The position numbers were made by a program, and so were the translations under genes. A DNA stretch of 64,000 nt. Origin: Streptosporangiaceae bacterium NEAU-GS5. Its GTDB lineage: Bacteria > Actinomycetota > Actinomycetes > Streptosporangiales > Streptosporangiaceae. The DNA lies in contig JAGFNW010000013.1 of assembly GCA_017592665.1 (NCBI GenBank), forward strand, positions 137,054-201,053, given 5' to 3'. Below are positions 26,998 through 36,663 of the stretch, piece by piece. Every line of letters begins with the position of its first letter. The stretch's first letter is position 1. The notes under the pieces were generated by a model, which did not search any database, had not been told where the DNA came from, and worked only from the letters and a program-made list of their open reading frames with translations.

Positions 26998-27657
26998 ATG
27001 TCGGCTGCTGAGGCGGCGCGGTCGTATATGAGCATCGGGGAGGTGCTCGCCCAGCTTCAGGGCGAGTTCCCCGACGTCACCGTCTCCAAGATCCGATTTC
27101 TCGAGGGCGAGGGGCTGATCGAGCCCGAGCGCAGCCCGTCGGGATACCGGAGGTTCACGCCCGGTGACGTGGAGCGGCTGCGCTTCATCCTCGTCGCGCA
27201 GCGTGACCGCTATCTGCCGCTGCGCGTGATCAAGGATCACCTGGAGGCCGCCGAAGGCGCCGGCGGTCCCCGCGCGCTGCCCGCCGAGCCGATCAGGCTG
27301 AGCCGCGCCCAGCTGCTGGAGGGCGCCGGCATCGACGAGGAGATCCTCGCCGAGCTGGAGGACTACGGCCTGGTGGCCCCGATCGCCCGCCAGTACGACG
27401 GCGAGGCGCTCGACCTCGCGCGGGTCGCCGGCGCCCTGATCCGCTTCGGGCTGCACCCGCGTCACCTCCGCGTGGTGAAGGCCGCCGTCGACCGCGAGAC
27501 CGCGCTCATCGAGCAGGCCGTGGCCCCGCTGACGCGCCGCAGGGCGCCCGGCGCGCCCGCGCAGGCCGCCGAGACCGCGCATGAGATCTCCGGGCTCCTG
27601 GAGCGGCTCCACGCGACGCTCCTCCGCGACCGCGTGCGCGGCGTCCTCGGCCGCTGA
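26998..27657 (+). CDS. ftsR: MerR-family regulator, FtsR/Rv1828-like
   Basis: This 219-aa protein has a MerR winged-helix domain (YMSIGEVLAQLQGEFPDVTV, KIRFLEGEGLIEPERSPSGYRRF) and a C-terminal helical domain unlike that of metal-sensing MerR proteins. It lacks the C-terminal Cys ligands of metal sensors. Its position directly after garA matches Rv1828 in Mycobacterium and FtsR in Corynebacterium, the latter reported as an activator of ftsZ. The gene symbol is by synteny and similarity. It starts 16 bp after garA. Confidence 0.85.
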   Translation: MSAAEAARSYMSIGEVLAQLQGEFPDVTVSKIRFLEGEGLIEPERSPSGYRRFTPGDVERLRFILVAQRDRYLPLRVIKDHLEAAEGAGGPRALPAEPIRLSRAQLLEGAGIDEEILAELEDYGLVAPIARQYDGEALDLARVAGALIRFGLHPRHLRVVKAAVDRETALIEQAVAPLTRRRAPGAPAQAAETAHEISGLLERLHATLLRDRVRGVLGR

Positions 27658-27689
27658 GAGCTCGGACGGAGCCCCAGAGAGGGCTCTCA
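27655..27689 (+). terminator. Hairpin after the ftsR-like gene
   Basis: GAGCCC (27669-27674) pairs with GGGCTC (27681-27686) around a 6-nt loop. An alternative, longer pairing uses TGAGAGC at the stop codon with GCTCTCA at 27683-27689. There is no T tract. This may be a terminator or a processing stem before the DUF151 gene. Confidence 0.5.
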
Positions 27690-27784
27690 GGTGTGGGGGC
27701 GATGCCCGCGCCGCCCGCTCTCCGGTGTTACGTTGAGTCTCAGGTGATTTGCCGCGTCGAGCGACCACTGAGACAGGAGCCGCC

Positions 27785-28255
27785 GTGTTGCAGATGGAGG
27801 TAGTGGGGGTTCGCGTAGAGATGCCCTCCAACCAGCCGATCGTCCTCCTGAAGGAGGCGAACGGCGATCGGTACCTTCCGATCTGGATCGGCATGGCTGA
27901 AGCGACCGCCATCGCGCTGGCGCAGGCCGAGGAGCCGCCGCCGCGCCCGCTCACCCACGACCTGTTCCGGGACGTGCTCGACGCCCTCGGGATCGGCTTG
28001 CGCACGGTCAACATCGTCGCGCTGCGCGACGGGATCTTCTTCGCCGACCTCGTGTTCTCTAACGGCGTAGAGGTCAGCGCCCGCCCCTCGGACTCGATCG
28101 CGCTCGCCCTGCGGACCGGCGCGCGGATCTTCGCCAGCGAGGACGTGGTGCAGGAGGCCGGCGTCAGCATGCCCGACGAACAGGAGGACGAGGTCGAGAA
28201 GTTCCGCGAGTTCCTCGACAACATCACCCCGGAGGATTTCGGCCGCGCGGGCTGA
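27785..28255 (+). CDS. Bifunctional nuclease family (DUF151) protein
   Basis: This 156-aa protein belongs to the DUF151/BFN family, named after a plant nuclease and common in actinobacteria (Rv1829 homologue by position). Family features include VVLLKEANGDRYLPIWIG-type residues (IVLLKEANGDRYLPIWIG at about 17-34), RPLTHDLFRDVLDALG and ARPSDSIALALRTGARIF. The C-terminus is acidic. Start GTG 27785 is chosen for its AGGAG at 27775-27779. A true nuclease role in bacteria is unproven. It is the third member of the conserved garA block. Confidence 0.88.
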   Translation: MLQMEVVGVRVEMPSNQPIVLLKEANGDRYLPIWIGMAEATAIALAQAEEPPPRPLTHDLFRDVLDALGIGLRTVNIVALRDGIFFADLVFSNGVEVSARPSDSIALALRTGARIFASEDVVQEAGVSMPDEQEDEVEKFREFLDNITPEDFGRAG

Positions 28256-28337
28256 TCGCGGGCTGATCGCGGGACGGGCGCAGCTAGCTGGCATATCGGC
28301 CAGATCGGTGTATCGGGCGACGCGCCGCGCACGGTCG

Positions 28338-28368
28338 TTGACTGAGCATCGCACCGGTCCTACGGTGC
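28338..28368 (+). promoter_or_regulatory. Promoter with inverted repeat over the -10 box
   Basis: TTGACT (28338-28343), 17-bp spacer, TACGGT (28361-28366). The inverted repeat GCACCG (28351-28356) / CGGTGC (28363-28368) overlaps the -10 box, so a repressor bound there would block the polymerase. The likely target is the MerR gene at 28441. Confidence 0.6.
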
Positions 28369-28440
28369 AAGGGAACCCATGGTTGTAATTCACAAACCCC
28401 CAGATCAGGCCATGGGATGAGAGAAAGCCGGAGGTCCGCA

Positions 28441-29070
28441 GTGGCGGTCAGCAGCGGCGAGGGCAAGACGGCCGGACAGGAAGACCCGGCGGAGCGCCGG
28501 TCTGCGCGCGACCGCGCCGGGGAGCAGGGCCTTCTGTTCGACGAGCAGCCGACGGCCCTGCCCGATGACATCGGATACCGCGGTCCGACGGCCTGCGCGG
28601 CCGCCGGGATCACCTACCGCCAGCTGGACTACTGGGCGCGCACCGAGCTGGTCGTGCCGACTATAAGAGCCGCGCAGGGCTCGGGGTCGCAGCGGCTGTA
28701 CAGCTTCCGCGACATCCTCGTCCTCAAGGTCGTCAAGCGGCTGCTCGACACCGGCGTCTCCTTGCAGCAGATCCGCACGGCCGTGCAGCACCTGCGCGAC
28801 CGCGGCGTGGCCGACCTGGCCCAGATCACGCTGATGAGCGACGGCGTGAGCGTCTATGAGTGCACTTCCGCCGACGAGGTCATCGACCTCCTGCAGGGCG
28901 GCCAGGGCGTGTTCGGGATCGCGCTCGGCCGCGTCTGGCGCGAGGTCGAGGGCTCCCTCGCGGAGCTGCCGGGGGAACGCGCGGAGGTGGCCGGCCCGGC
29001 CCTTCCCGCTGAGGCCGACCACCCCTCCGACGAACTGGCCCGCCGCCGCAAGGCGCGCCGCACCGGCTGA
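28441..29070 (+). CDS. MerR-family regulator (Rv1830-like)
   Basis: This protein of about 209 aa has a MerR-type HTH (DIGYRGPTACAAAGITYRQL, DYWARTELVVPTIRAAQGSG, SQRLYSFRDILVLKVVKRLL). A helical C-terminal part contains SVYECTSADEVIDLLQGGQGVF, typical of actinobacterial Rv1830 homologues. Start GTG 28441 has a strong GGAGG (28430-28434). It lies between the DUF151 gene and the glycine riboswitch/gcvP, exactly as in mycobacteria. Orthologues are reported to affect growth or cell division. The Ser/Lys-rich N-terminus (about 40 aa) looks disordered. Confidence 0.87.
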   Translation: MAVSSGEGKTAGQEDPAERRSARDRAGEQGLLFDEQPTALPDDIGYRGPTACAAAGITYRQLDYWARTELVVPTIRAAQGSGSQRLYSFRDILVLKVVKRLLDTGVSLQQIRTAVQHLRDRGVADLAQITLMSDGVSVYECTSADEVIDLLQGGQGVFGIALGRVWREVEGSLAELPGERAEVAGPALPAEADHPSDELARRRKARRTG

Positions 29071-29187
29071 ACCGCCGCGAGACGGGTAGTGGCGGGACGT
29101 GCCGCGGGACCGGTGAGCGGTTGGAATCAAAGCGGCTTGATAGAGTGTTCGTGTAGTTACTTTGTAGCGACCAAGTAAGGCCGACGA

Positions 29188-29384
29188 CCCCGCGCGGGAG
29201 AGTCCCTCTGCAGGTCAGAGGGCGCCGAAGGAGCAACCCTCCCCGGAATCTCTCAGGCAGGCCGTACCGCGTGGGAAAGGCGACTCTGGAAAGCGGCCGC
29301 GCCGGCCAGGCGCGTCCCACCGACGGTGCAAGCCTCCCTGACCAGGGGTGAAGCTCTCAGGTTCCATGACAGAGGGGGAGACGC
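29188..29384 (+). ncRNA. Tandem glycine riboswitch
   Basis: Two aptamers of the glycine class lie in series before gcvP. The first (about 29190-29278) shows CGGGAGAG, GGCGCCGAAGGAGCAA and AATCTCTCAGGCA. The second (about 29282-29384) shows ACTCTGGAAAG, ACCGACGGTGCAAGCC, GGGGTGAAGCTCTCAGG and CAGAGGGGGAG. These are the conserved core and P1 strands of the family. Binding of glycine to both usually turns on the glycine cleavage genes, which fits gcvP immediately downstream. The expression platform lies between 29384 and the gcvP ribosome site. Confidence 0.95.
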
Positions 29385-29434
29385 GGCAGCGGCATGCGCC
29401 GACGCCGGTCTCGACCGCCTCTGGAGGGAATCCC

Positions 29435-32257
<2,823 letters not shown>

Positions 32258-32311
32258 GCAATAACCATCGCGAGAGGGCATGTCGGCCGGACGCGGGGGC
32301 CTCGAGTCGTT

Positions 32312-32334
32312 AGGATCCCGATGATCCTTACATT
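32312..32334 (+). promoter_or_regulatory. Small inverted repeat and -10-like box
   Basis: AGGATC (32312-32317) and GATCCT (32323-32328) form an inverted repeat directly followed by TACATT (32329-32334), a possible -10 box for the gene at 32350. No convincing -35 box is seen. Confidence 0.35.
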
Positions 32335-32349
32335 TGGGAGGCCCCCCGG

Positions 32350-32838
32350 ATGACGGCGATCGACTCCGGTCGCACGATCGGCCACGCGCGGCGGCTCGCC
32401 GAGGCGGGCGACCTCGACCACGCCGCGGCCATCCTCGCCGAGCTGGCCGCCGACGCGTCGGCGCCCGAGCAGGCCGAGGCCGCGCTGGGCCTTTCCGCGG
32501 TCGTGGAGCGGATGGCGCAGCACCTGCTCGCGGAGGGACAGCCGGGACAGGCGGCCGACACGCTGCTTCGCGCGCTGTCGATCGCGCAGGTGGCCGACAC
32601 GGGCCGCCTGCGGGTGCTGCTGGGGCTCGCGCACCTCGACATGGCGTGCGCGGAGTTCACCGAGGCCGTGCGCGAGGGGCCGGACGCCGACACGGGCGCC
32701 CTGGCGATCGAGCTGCTGGCCCGCACGCTTCCGCTGCGCGGGCGCGACGCCGACGCCGAGGCCGCGTGGGACTACGGCCTCAGCCATCCGGACGAGGTCC
32801 TGGCCGAGCAGGTGCGCCTTCGCATCGAGCGCGACTGA
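32350..32838 (+). CDS. Small TPR-like helical protein
   Basis: This 162-aa cytosolic protein is almost entirely alpha-helical, with Ala/Leu/Glu-rich repeating pairs such as HARRLAEAGDLDHAAAILAEL and HLLAEGQPGQAADTLLRALS that resemble TPR units. Start ATG 32350 has a GGGAGG ribosome site. It follows gcvP by 92 bp but seems to have its own promoter. No catalytic motif is visible. Its function is unknown; a scaffold role is likely for such repeats. Confidence 0.75.
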   Translation: MTAIDSGRTIGHARRLAEAGDLDHAAAILAELAADASAPEQAEAALGLSAVVERMAQHLLAEGQPGQAADTLLRALSIAQVADTGRLRVLLGLAHLDMACAEFTEAVREGPDADTGALAIELLARTLPLRGRDADAEAAWDYGLSHPDEVLAEQVRLRIERD

Positions 32839-32859
32839 CCCACCTGCTCGCGGGCGGGG

Positions 32860-33357
32860 TCAGTCGGGCGTGTCGCGGCGGCGGCGCCGGCCGATGGCGT
32901 AGGCGAAGTTGACGGCGATGATGCCGGCCCAGGCCACGACCAGGCCGGGGCCGTGCGTGGTCCCGGCCGCGATCGCGGTGAGGGGCACGCCGATGCCGAG
33001 CGAGCCGAGCGCGACCCCCACCGACCGGTCGCGATCCTCTTTGGCCGCGCGTATTCCAGCGGTGCCGTAACGGGCGTTGCTGGCGACCTCGCCCCGGACG
33101 CGCGCGGTGATCTCTTGGTCGAGCTTGTCGAGGAACGACTCGACAAGCGCGTCCTCATAGTCGGGGCCGAGGTCGCGCCGGGCTGCCAGGGTGGCCTTCA
33201 GGTCCTCGCGAGTGGACCGGGACATGGTGACCGGTGGAGGGGCGGGGGGCGGCTGCGGCTGCTGCCACCCGGGGGGCGGCGGCCAGGCGGCTTGCTGCTG
33301 CCATGAAGGGATGTCCTGCACTGTGACATTCTTACTCGTCCGCGTCACACGTGGCAT
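32860..33357 (-). CDS. Small membrane protein with Pro-rich N-terminus
   Basis: This protein of about 165 aa has a Pro/Gln-rich N-terminal segment (residues about 18-42), then an acidic helical region typical of many actinobacterial membrane proteins (ARRDLGPDYEDALVESFLDKLDQEI). Two membrane helices (about 113-133 and 135-153) and an Arg-rich tail follow. The ATG at 33357 has GGAGG directly abutting it, within a CCTCCG-TG-CGGAGG palindrome (33358-33371), which is too close to be a normal ribosome site. The GTG at 33321 is an alternative. Function is unknown. Confidence 0.7.
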   Translation of the reverse strand: MPRVTRTSKNVTVQDIPSWQQQAAWPPPPGWQQPQPPPAPPPVTMSRSTREDLKATLAARRDLGPDYEDALVESFLDKLDQEITARVRGEVASNARYGTAGIRAAKEDRDRSVGVALGSLGIGVPLTAIAAGTTHGPGLVVAWAGIIAVNFAYAIGRRRRRDTPD

Positions 33358-33413
33358 CCTCCGTGCGGAGGGGGTCCGCCTCCACTCAGCGACGTAGATG
33401 TAACGTCGGCCGC

Positions 33414-34022
33414 ATGGAGATCCAGACGCCGCATGGTCCTGGCGCCGTCGAGGTGGACGAGCCGCCAGGTCAGGGGCGTGCCCGGCTGCTGCTGGCGCTC
33501 ACGCACGGGTCGGCGGGCGGCGTCGGCGCGCCCGACCTGCTCGCCGTGCGGGACGCCGTGCTGGGCATCGGCGGGGTCGTGGCGCGCGTGACGCAGCCGT
33601 TCCGGCGGCGCGGGGCGCGGGCGCCCGGATCGGCCGTCAAACAGGACGAGGCGTGGGCCGTCATCGTGGGGGCGCTGCGCGAGCGCTATCCGGGGCTGCC
33701 GCTGGCGCAGGGCGGGCGGAGCAACGGCGCGCGCGTGGCGTGCCGCACGGCGCTGGCCGTCGGCGCGGACGCGGTGGTGGCGCTGGCGTTCCCGCTGCAT
33801 CCACCGGGCCGTCCGGAACGTTCCCGTGCCGACGAGCTACGGCAGGCGGGCGTCGACGTGCTGGTGGTCAACGGAGACCGGGATCCATTCGGGGTGCCAC
33901 AGGCGGACGACGTGGCGCGCCTGGTGGTGCTCGTGGGGGAGGGCCACGATCTGAAGAAGGATCCGGGACGGGTGGGCGAGGAAGTCGCCCGATGGCTGGT
34001 CGCGCGGTTCGAGAACCGCTAG
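33414..34022 (+). CDS. Alpha/beta hydrolase (KANL3/Tex30-like)
   Basis: This protein of about 202 aa has the alpha/beta hydrolase order: LLLALTHGSAGGVGAPD (oxyanion region), nucleophile elbow GGRSNGARVA, acid VVNGDRDPFG and a final His in VGEGHDLKKDP. This compact pattern matches the Tex30/KANL3-like family, related to dienelactone hydrolases. Start ATG 33414 has no ribosome site; the AT-rich TAGATGTAAC about 10-20 nt upstream suggests a leaderless message. The substrate is unknown. Confidence 0.8.
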   Translation: MEIQTPHGPGAVEVDEPPGQGRARLLLALTHGSAGGVGAPDLLAVRDAVLGIGGVVARVTQPFRRRGARAPGSAVKQDEAWAVIVGALRERYPGLPLAQGGRSNGARVACRTALAVGADAVVALAFPLHPPGRPERSRADELRQAGVDVLVVNGDRDPFGVPQADDVARLVVLVGEGHDLKKDPGRVGEEVARWLVARFENR

Positions 34023-34029
34023 ACGGCGC

Positions 34030-34230
34030 TCAGGCGGCGCTGCTGGCCAGGTCGGTGGGGCGGTGGGGGGCGATCACCGAGCCGTTCGGCAGCAGCTCGC
34101 CGGTGTCCTCGAACAGGACGACACCGTTGCACAGCAGGCTCCACCCCTGCTCGGGGTGGGCCGCGACCGTGCGCGCGGCTTCGCGGTCCAGCGCTTCCGC
34201 GCTCGGACAGCAGGGCTCATGAGGGCACAT
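34030..34230 (-). CDS. DUF5999 family small protein
   Basis: This 66-aa protein reads MCPHEPCCPSAEALDREAAR then GWSLLCNGVVLFEDTGELLP, the conserved pattern of the DUF5999 family found across Streptomyces and relatives. Four Cys lie in the first and middle parts, so a metal or redox role is possible but unproven. The GGAG ribosome site lies 9 nt before the ATG. Upstream, in the shared 300-bp gap, lie two tandem 15-bp repeats that may control it. Confidence 0.88.
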   Translation of the reverse strand: MCPHEPCCPSAEALDREAARTVAAHPEQGWSLLCNGVVLFEDTGELLPNGSVIAPHRPTDLASSAA

Positions 34231-34533
34231 TGCCGAGGCTCCGTGTCTATCTGGTTCGCTCGCTCATCTTCTATACGTATGACGAGGGTCGAGCGGATGG
34301 GGTTGACGTGTGACTTACTCCACTGTGACGTACTCCACAATGGACTAAACCAGTGTGAGGCGTGGTCACATCTCGCAGACATAGCCCGTTTGGACTGTTT
34401 ACGCCGGTCGGGTTGGGCGAGAGTTGCCCAGTCTTTCAGGATTGGCCCGCATAGGTGTGACCTATGACACAAGAGTGCCTCATGGAAGATAACGGTCCAA
34501 GCGCGACACGCCGTCCTTCTGGTAACTGGATGA
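34231..34533. other. AT-richer intergenic region with tandem 15-bp repeat
   Basis: This 303-bp gap between the DUF5999 and TetR genes contains no convincing coding sequence and is much more AT-rich than its surroundings. The direct repeat TGTGACTTACTCCAC / TGTGACGTACTCCAC lies at 34309-34338. On the minus strand TACGTATAG (about 34272-34280) could be a -10 box for the DUF5999 gene. The remainder shows nothing I can name. Confidence 0.5.
34309..34338. repeat. Tandem 15-bp direct repeat, activator-site candidate
   Basis: Two contiguous 15-mers, TGTGACTTACTCCAC and TGTGACGTACTCCAC, differ at one base. Head-to-tail sites at this distance upstream of the DUF5999 promoter suggest binding of an activator dimer or a response regulator. 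Confidence 0.55.
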
Positions 34534-35103
34534 TTACTTTGGTGAGAGGCCGATCAAGAGCGCGTCAAGTCCGTGCTCGAAATCGACCTCGCCCTCGGCC
34601 GTGCGCGCGTCCCGCACCGTCGCGTCCGGATCGGCCCATCCCGACTGCTGCACCTCCACCGCGACGCTGCCGTGCACGTACGCCCGAAGGGCCCGCACGG
34701 CGGGGCCCGGATCGGGCAGGCCCGCCTCGGCCAGCTGCTCCGACTGATCACGCAGGGCGATCAAGGACGCGCCCTTCGGCGGCTTGGTGAGCGCGAGGGC
34801 CAGCACGCCCGGGTGCTCGAGCAGGGCGGCGCGTGCGGCCCTGGCCCAGGCGCGCGCCACGTCCGGCCAGGCGGGCAGCCCGCCGGGGTCGACGCGCACG
34901 GAGGTGACGTGCTCGGCCAATGCGTCCATCAGGGCCTCCTTGCCGCGGGGGAGGTGATGGTAGATGGCCATCGCCTCCACCTCCAGCGCGTCGCCCAGCC
35001 GGCGCATGGTCAGGCGCCGAAGGCCCTGGCTGTCGGCGATGTGCAGGGCCGCGTCGATGATCCGCTCGCGGGACAGGGGCACGGGGGGGCGCTTGGCAGG
35101 CAT
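34534..35103 (-). CDS. TetR-family regulator with TetR_C-like domain
   Basis: This protein of about 189 aa has a TetR HTH (RERIIDAALHIADSQGLRRL, MRRLGDALEVEAMAIYHHLP) and a C-terminal domain of the tetracycline-repressor type (VHGSVAVEVQQSG, DFEHGLDALLIGL). ATG 35103 (MPAKRPPVPLSRERI) is chosen because an upstream ATG at 35184 would add an atypical 27-residue extension. A near-palindromic site GCCTTAC-TTC-GTAAAGGC lies 12 bp upstream and is probably its own operator. The gene it controls may be the small rightward gene at 35204. Confidence 0.85.
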   Translation of the reverse strand: MPAKRPPVPLSRERIIDAALHIADSQGLRRLTMRRLGDALEVEAMAIYHHLPRGKEALMDALAEHVTSVRVDPGGLPAWPDVARAWARAARAALLEHPGVLALALTKPPKGASLIALRDQSEQLAEAGLPDPGPAVRALRAYVHGSVAVEVQQSGWADPDATVRDARTAEGEVDFEHGLDALLIGLSPK

Positions 35104-35114
35104 GCGATCAGTGT

Positions 35115-35132
35115 GCCTTACTTCGTAAAGGC
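35115..35132. promoter_or_regulatory. Operator candidate for the adjacent TetR
   Basis: GCCTTAC TTC GTAAAGGC is an inverted repeat around a 3-bp centre, with one base missing in the left arm. It lies between the TetR start and the divergent small gene. Its core, TACTTYGTAAAGG, is shared with a 15-mer found three more times in the window. Confidence 0.5.
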
Positions 35133-35203
35133 GACCGCGCGCGACACGCCGCGGGGGCCGTACGCTAATCTGCCCCCGGATCATCTATGAGAGAGGCCTG
35201 GCC

Positions 35204-35587
35204 ATGGCGTTTTTCCGACCCCGTGTGAGCCGGGAGGCGGAGGTCCGCTTCCTTGCCGACCAGGAGGTCGGCAAGACCTTCGGCGACAAGCTGGAGCGCG
35301 CCAGAGCGGCGGAGCAGCAGATGCTGAGGATCGAGGCCGGGGGAGCGTCCCTGGTGGAGGTCCGCGAGGCGGCGCTCGAAGTCGATCGCACGCTGACCGA
35401 CGCGCTGCGGGCGGCCGAGGCGGCCCAGCGCTCCACCTTCGGCGTGAAGTCCTACGACGACCGCATCGCGCGGCGCAAGGCCAAGGCGACGCCGGACGGC
35501 GCGCTGTGGACCTCGGAGGTCGAGCGGCTGCGGACGCTGCGTGAGCGGCATCGGTTGACCGGGATTCCGCGCAAGGCCTCCATCTGA
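35204..35587 (+). CDS. Small charged helical protein of unknown function
   Basis: This 127-aa protein is rich in Arg, Glu and Ala, with likely coiled-coil segments (about 20-75 and 85-120). No signal peptide, membrane helix or known motif is seen. GAGAGG lies before ATG 35204. It is divergent from the TetR gene and may be controlled by it through the site at 35115-35132. Function is unknown. Confidence 0.65.
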   Translation: MAFFRPRVSREAEVRFLADQEVGKTFGDKLERARAAEQQMLRIEAGGASLVEVREAALEVDRTLTDALRAAEAAQRSTFGVKSYDDRIARRKAKATPDGALWTSEVERLRTLRERHRLTGIPRKASI

Positions 35588-35689
35588 TCGATTCCGTCTG
35601 CGTCCCCGCGGACACGCGACGTGGCGGCGCTTCGGAGATACCGTGTGCGTGTCACCCGATGGGGCGGTCTCGCGGGGAGGTGGCACGGC

Positions 35690-36457
35690 ATGAGCATGAG
35701 CATCACGCACGGGATGGCGCACGGCACGCCCTGCTGGGTGGACCTCGGCAGCCCGGATCTCGGCGCCGCGAGCGACTTCTACGGCGCCCTGTTCGGATGG
35801 CACTTCGAGGAGACCGAAGAGGGCTATCTGCAGGCCCGGCTCGGCGGTGCGCCGGTCGCCGGGATCGGCGCGGTGGGGCCGGACGACCTGCCCTGGTGGA
35901 CGACGTATATCGCGGTCGACGACGCGCACGCCAGCGTGTCGGCGGCGGTGGCGGCCGGTGGCGAGCTGGTCACCGGGCCACAGTGGGTGGGAGAGCAGGG
36001 GATCAGCGCCTATTTGAAGGACCCGGCCGGCGCGTCGCTGGCGATCTGGCAGGCCGAGAGCTTCGCCGGATCGCAGGTGCTGGGCCGGCCGGGCGCCTCC
36101 TGCTGGTATGAGCTCGCGGTCCGCGACCCGCTGCGGGCGCAGCGGTTCTACCAGGCCGTCTTCGGGTGGGACGGGGTGACCCGGTCGGTCGCCGACGCCA
36201 CCAGCGCCTACACCGACTTCGGCCGGCACGGCGAGACGGTCGCCGGCATGATCCGGATGAACGAGATGTGGCCGGACGAGATCCCCGCCCACTGGATGGT
36301 CTACTTCGCGGTCGACGACTGCGACGCGGCCGCCTCCGACGTGACGTCTCTCGGCGGCGTGGTCTCCATCGCCCCCTTCGACATCGCCCCCGGCCGCGTC
36401 TCCGTGGTCAACGACCCCCACGGCGCCGTCTTCTCCCTCATCCGCCTCTCCGCGTGA
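35690..36457 (+). CDS. VOC-family protein with two glyoxalase-like domains
   Basis: This 255-aa protein consists of two vicinal-oxygen-chelate domains (about 10-125 and 135-255), each with the paired beta-alpha-beta-beta-beta pattern (CWVDLGSPDLGAASDFYGALFGW; CWYELAVRDPLRAQRFYQAVFGW). Such tandem proteins include antibiotic-binding and ring-cleaving enzymes; the substrate cannot be told. ATG 35690 has a GGGGAGG ribosome site; an upstream in-frame ATG at 35621 is less likely. Its stop codon lies inside the first unit of the mirrored repeat (36454). Confidence 0.85.
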   Translation: MSMSITHGMAHGTPCWVDLGSPDLGAASDFYGALFGWHFEETEEGYLQARLGGAPVAGIGAVGPDDLPWWTTYIAVDDAHASVSAAVAAGGELVTGPQWVGEQGISAYLKDPAGASLAIWQAESFAGSQVLGRPGASCWYELAVRDPLRAQRFYQAVFGWDGVTRSVADATSAYTDFGRHGETVAGMIRMNEMWPDEIPAHWMVYFAVDDCDAAASDVTSLGGVVSIAPFDIAPGRVSVVNDPHGAVFSLIRLSA

Positions 36458-36651
36458 TCTTGCACGTTCTCCCGGCGGCCTGCTCACGGCTTTCGTGATC
36501 TTGCACTTTATCCCGAACGCCAGGTCAGCGCGTCGATGATCATGCAATGCGCGTGCATTGCATGATCACCGAAGCCGCTGCCTGCGGAAAGGGAGAACAC
36601 GCAAGATCACCAACGCGCGGACCCGCGCGTTGGGAGAACCTGCAAGATCAC
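36454..36651. repeat. 198-bp nested palindrome of 41-bp-phased units
   Basis: Three head-to-tail units start at 36454 (GTGATCTTGCACGTTCTCCC), 36495 (GTGATCTTGCACTTTATCCC) and 36536 (ATGATCATGCAA), exactly 41 bp apart. Three inverted units end at 36569, 36610 (GGGAGAACACGCAAGATCAC) and 36651 (GGGAGAACCTGCAAGATCAC), again 41 bp apart. All pairs share one centre at 36552.5, where a perfect 14-bp inverted repeat (36537-36550 / 36555-36568) has a 4-nt loop. The element fills the gap between two convergent genes. It resembles a REP/BIME-like or MITE-like element, or a compound bidirectional terminator. No recombinase is nearby. Confidence 0.85.
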
Positions 36652-36663
36652 GCGCCCCTGGGG

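Noticed and set aside
26230-28332. 700-aa minus-strand frame across garA-DUF151
   Set aside because: Antisense to four conserved genes in known synteny.
36454-36651. CRISPR array interpretation of the 41-bp periodic repeat
   Set aside because: Units are inverted in the second half, spacers are related to each other, and no cas genes are present.
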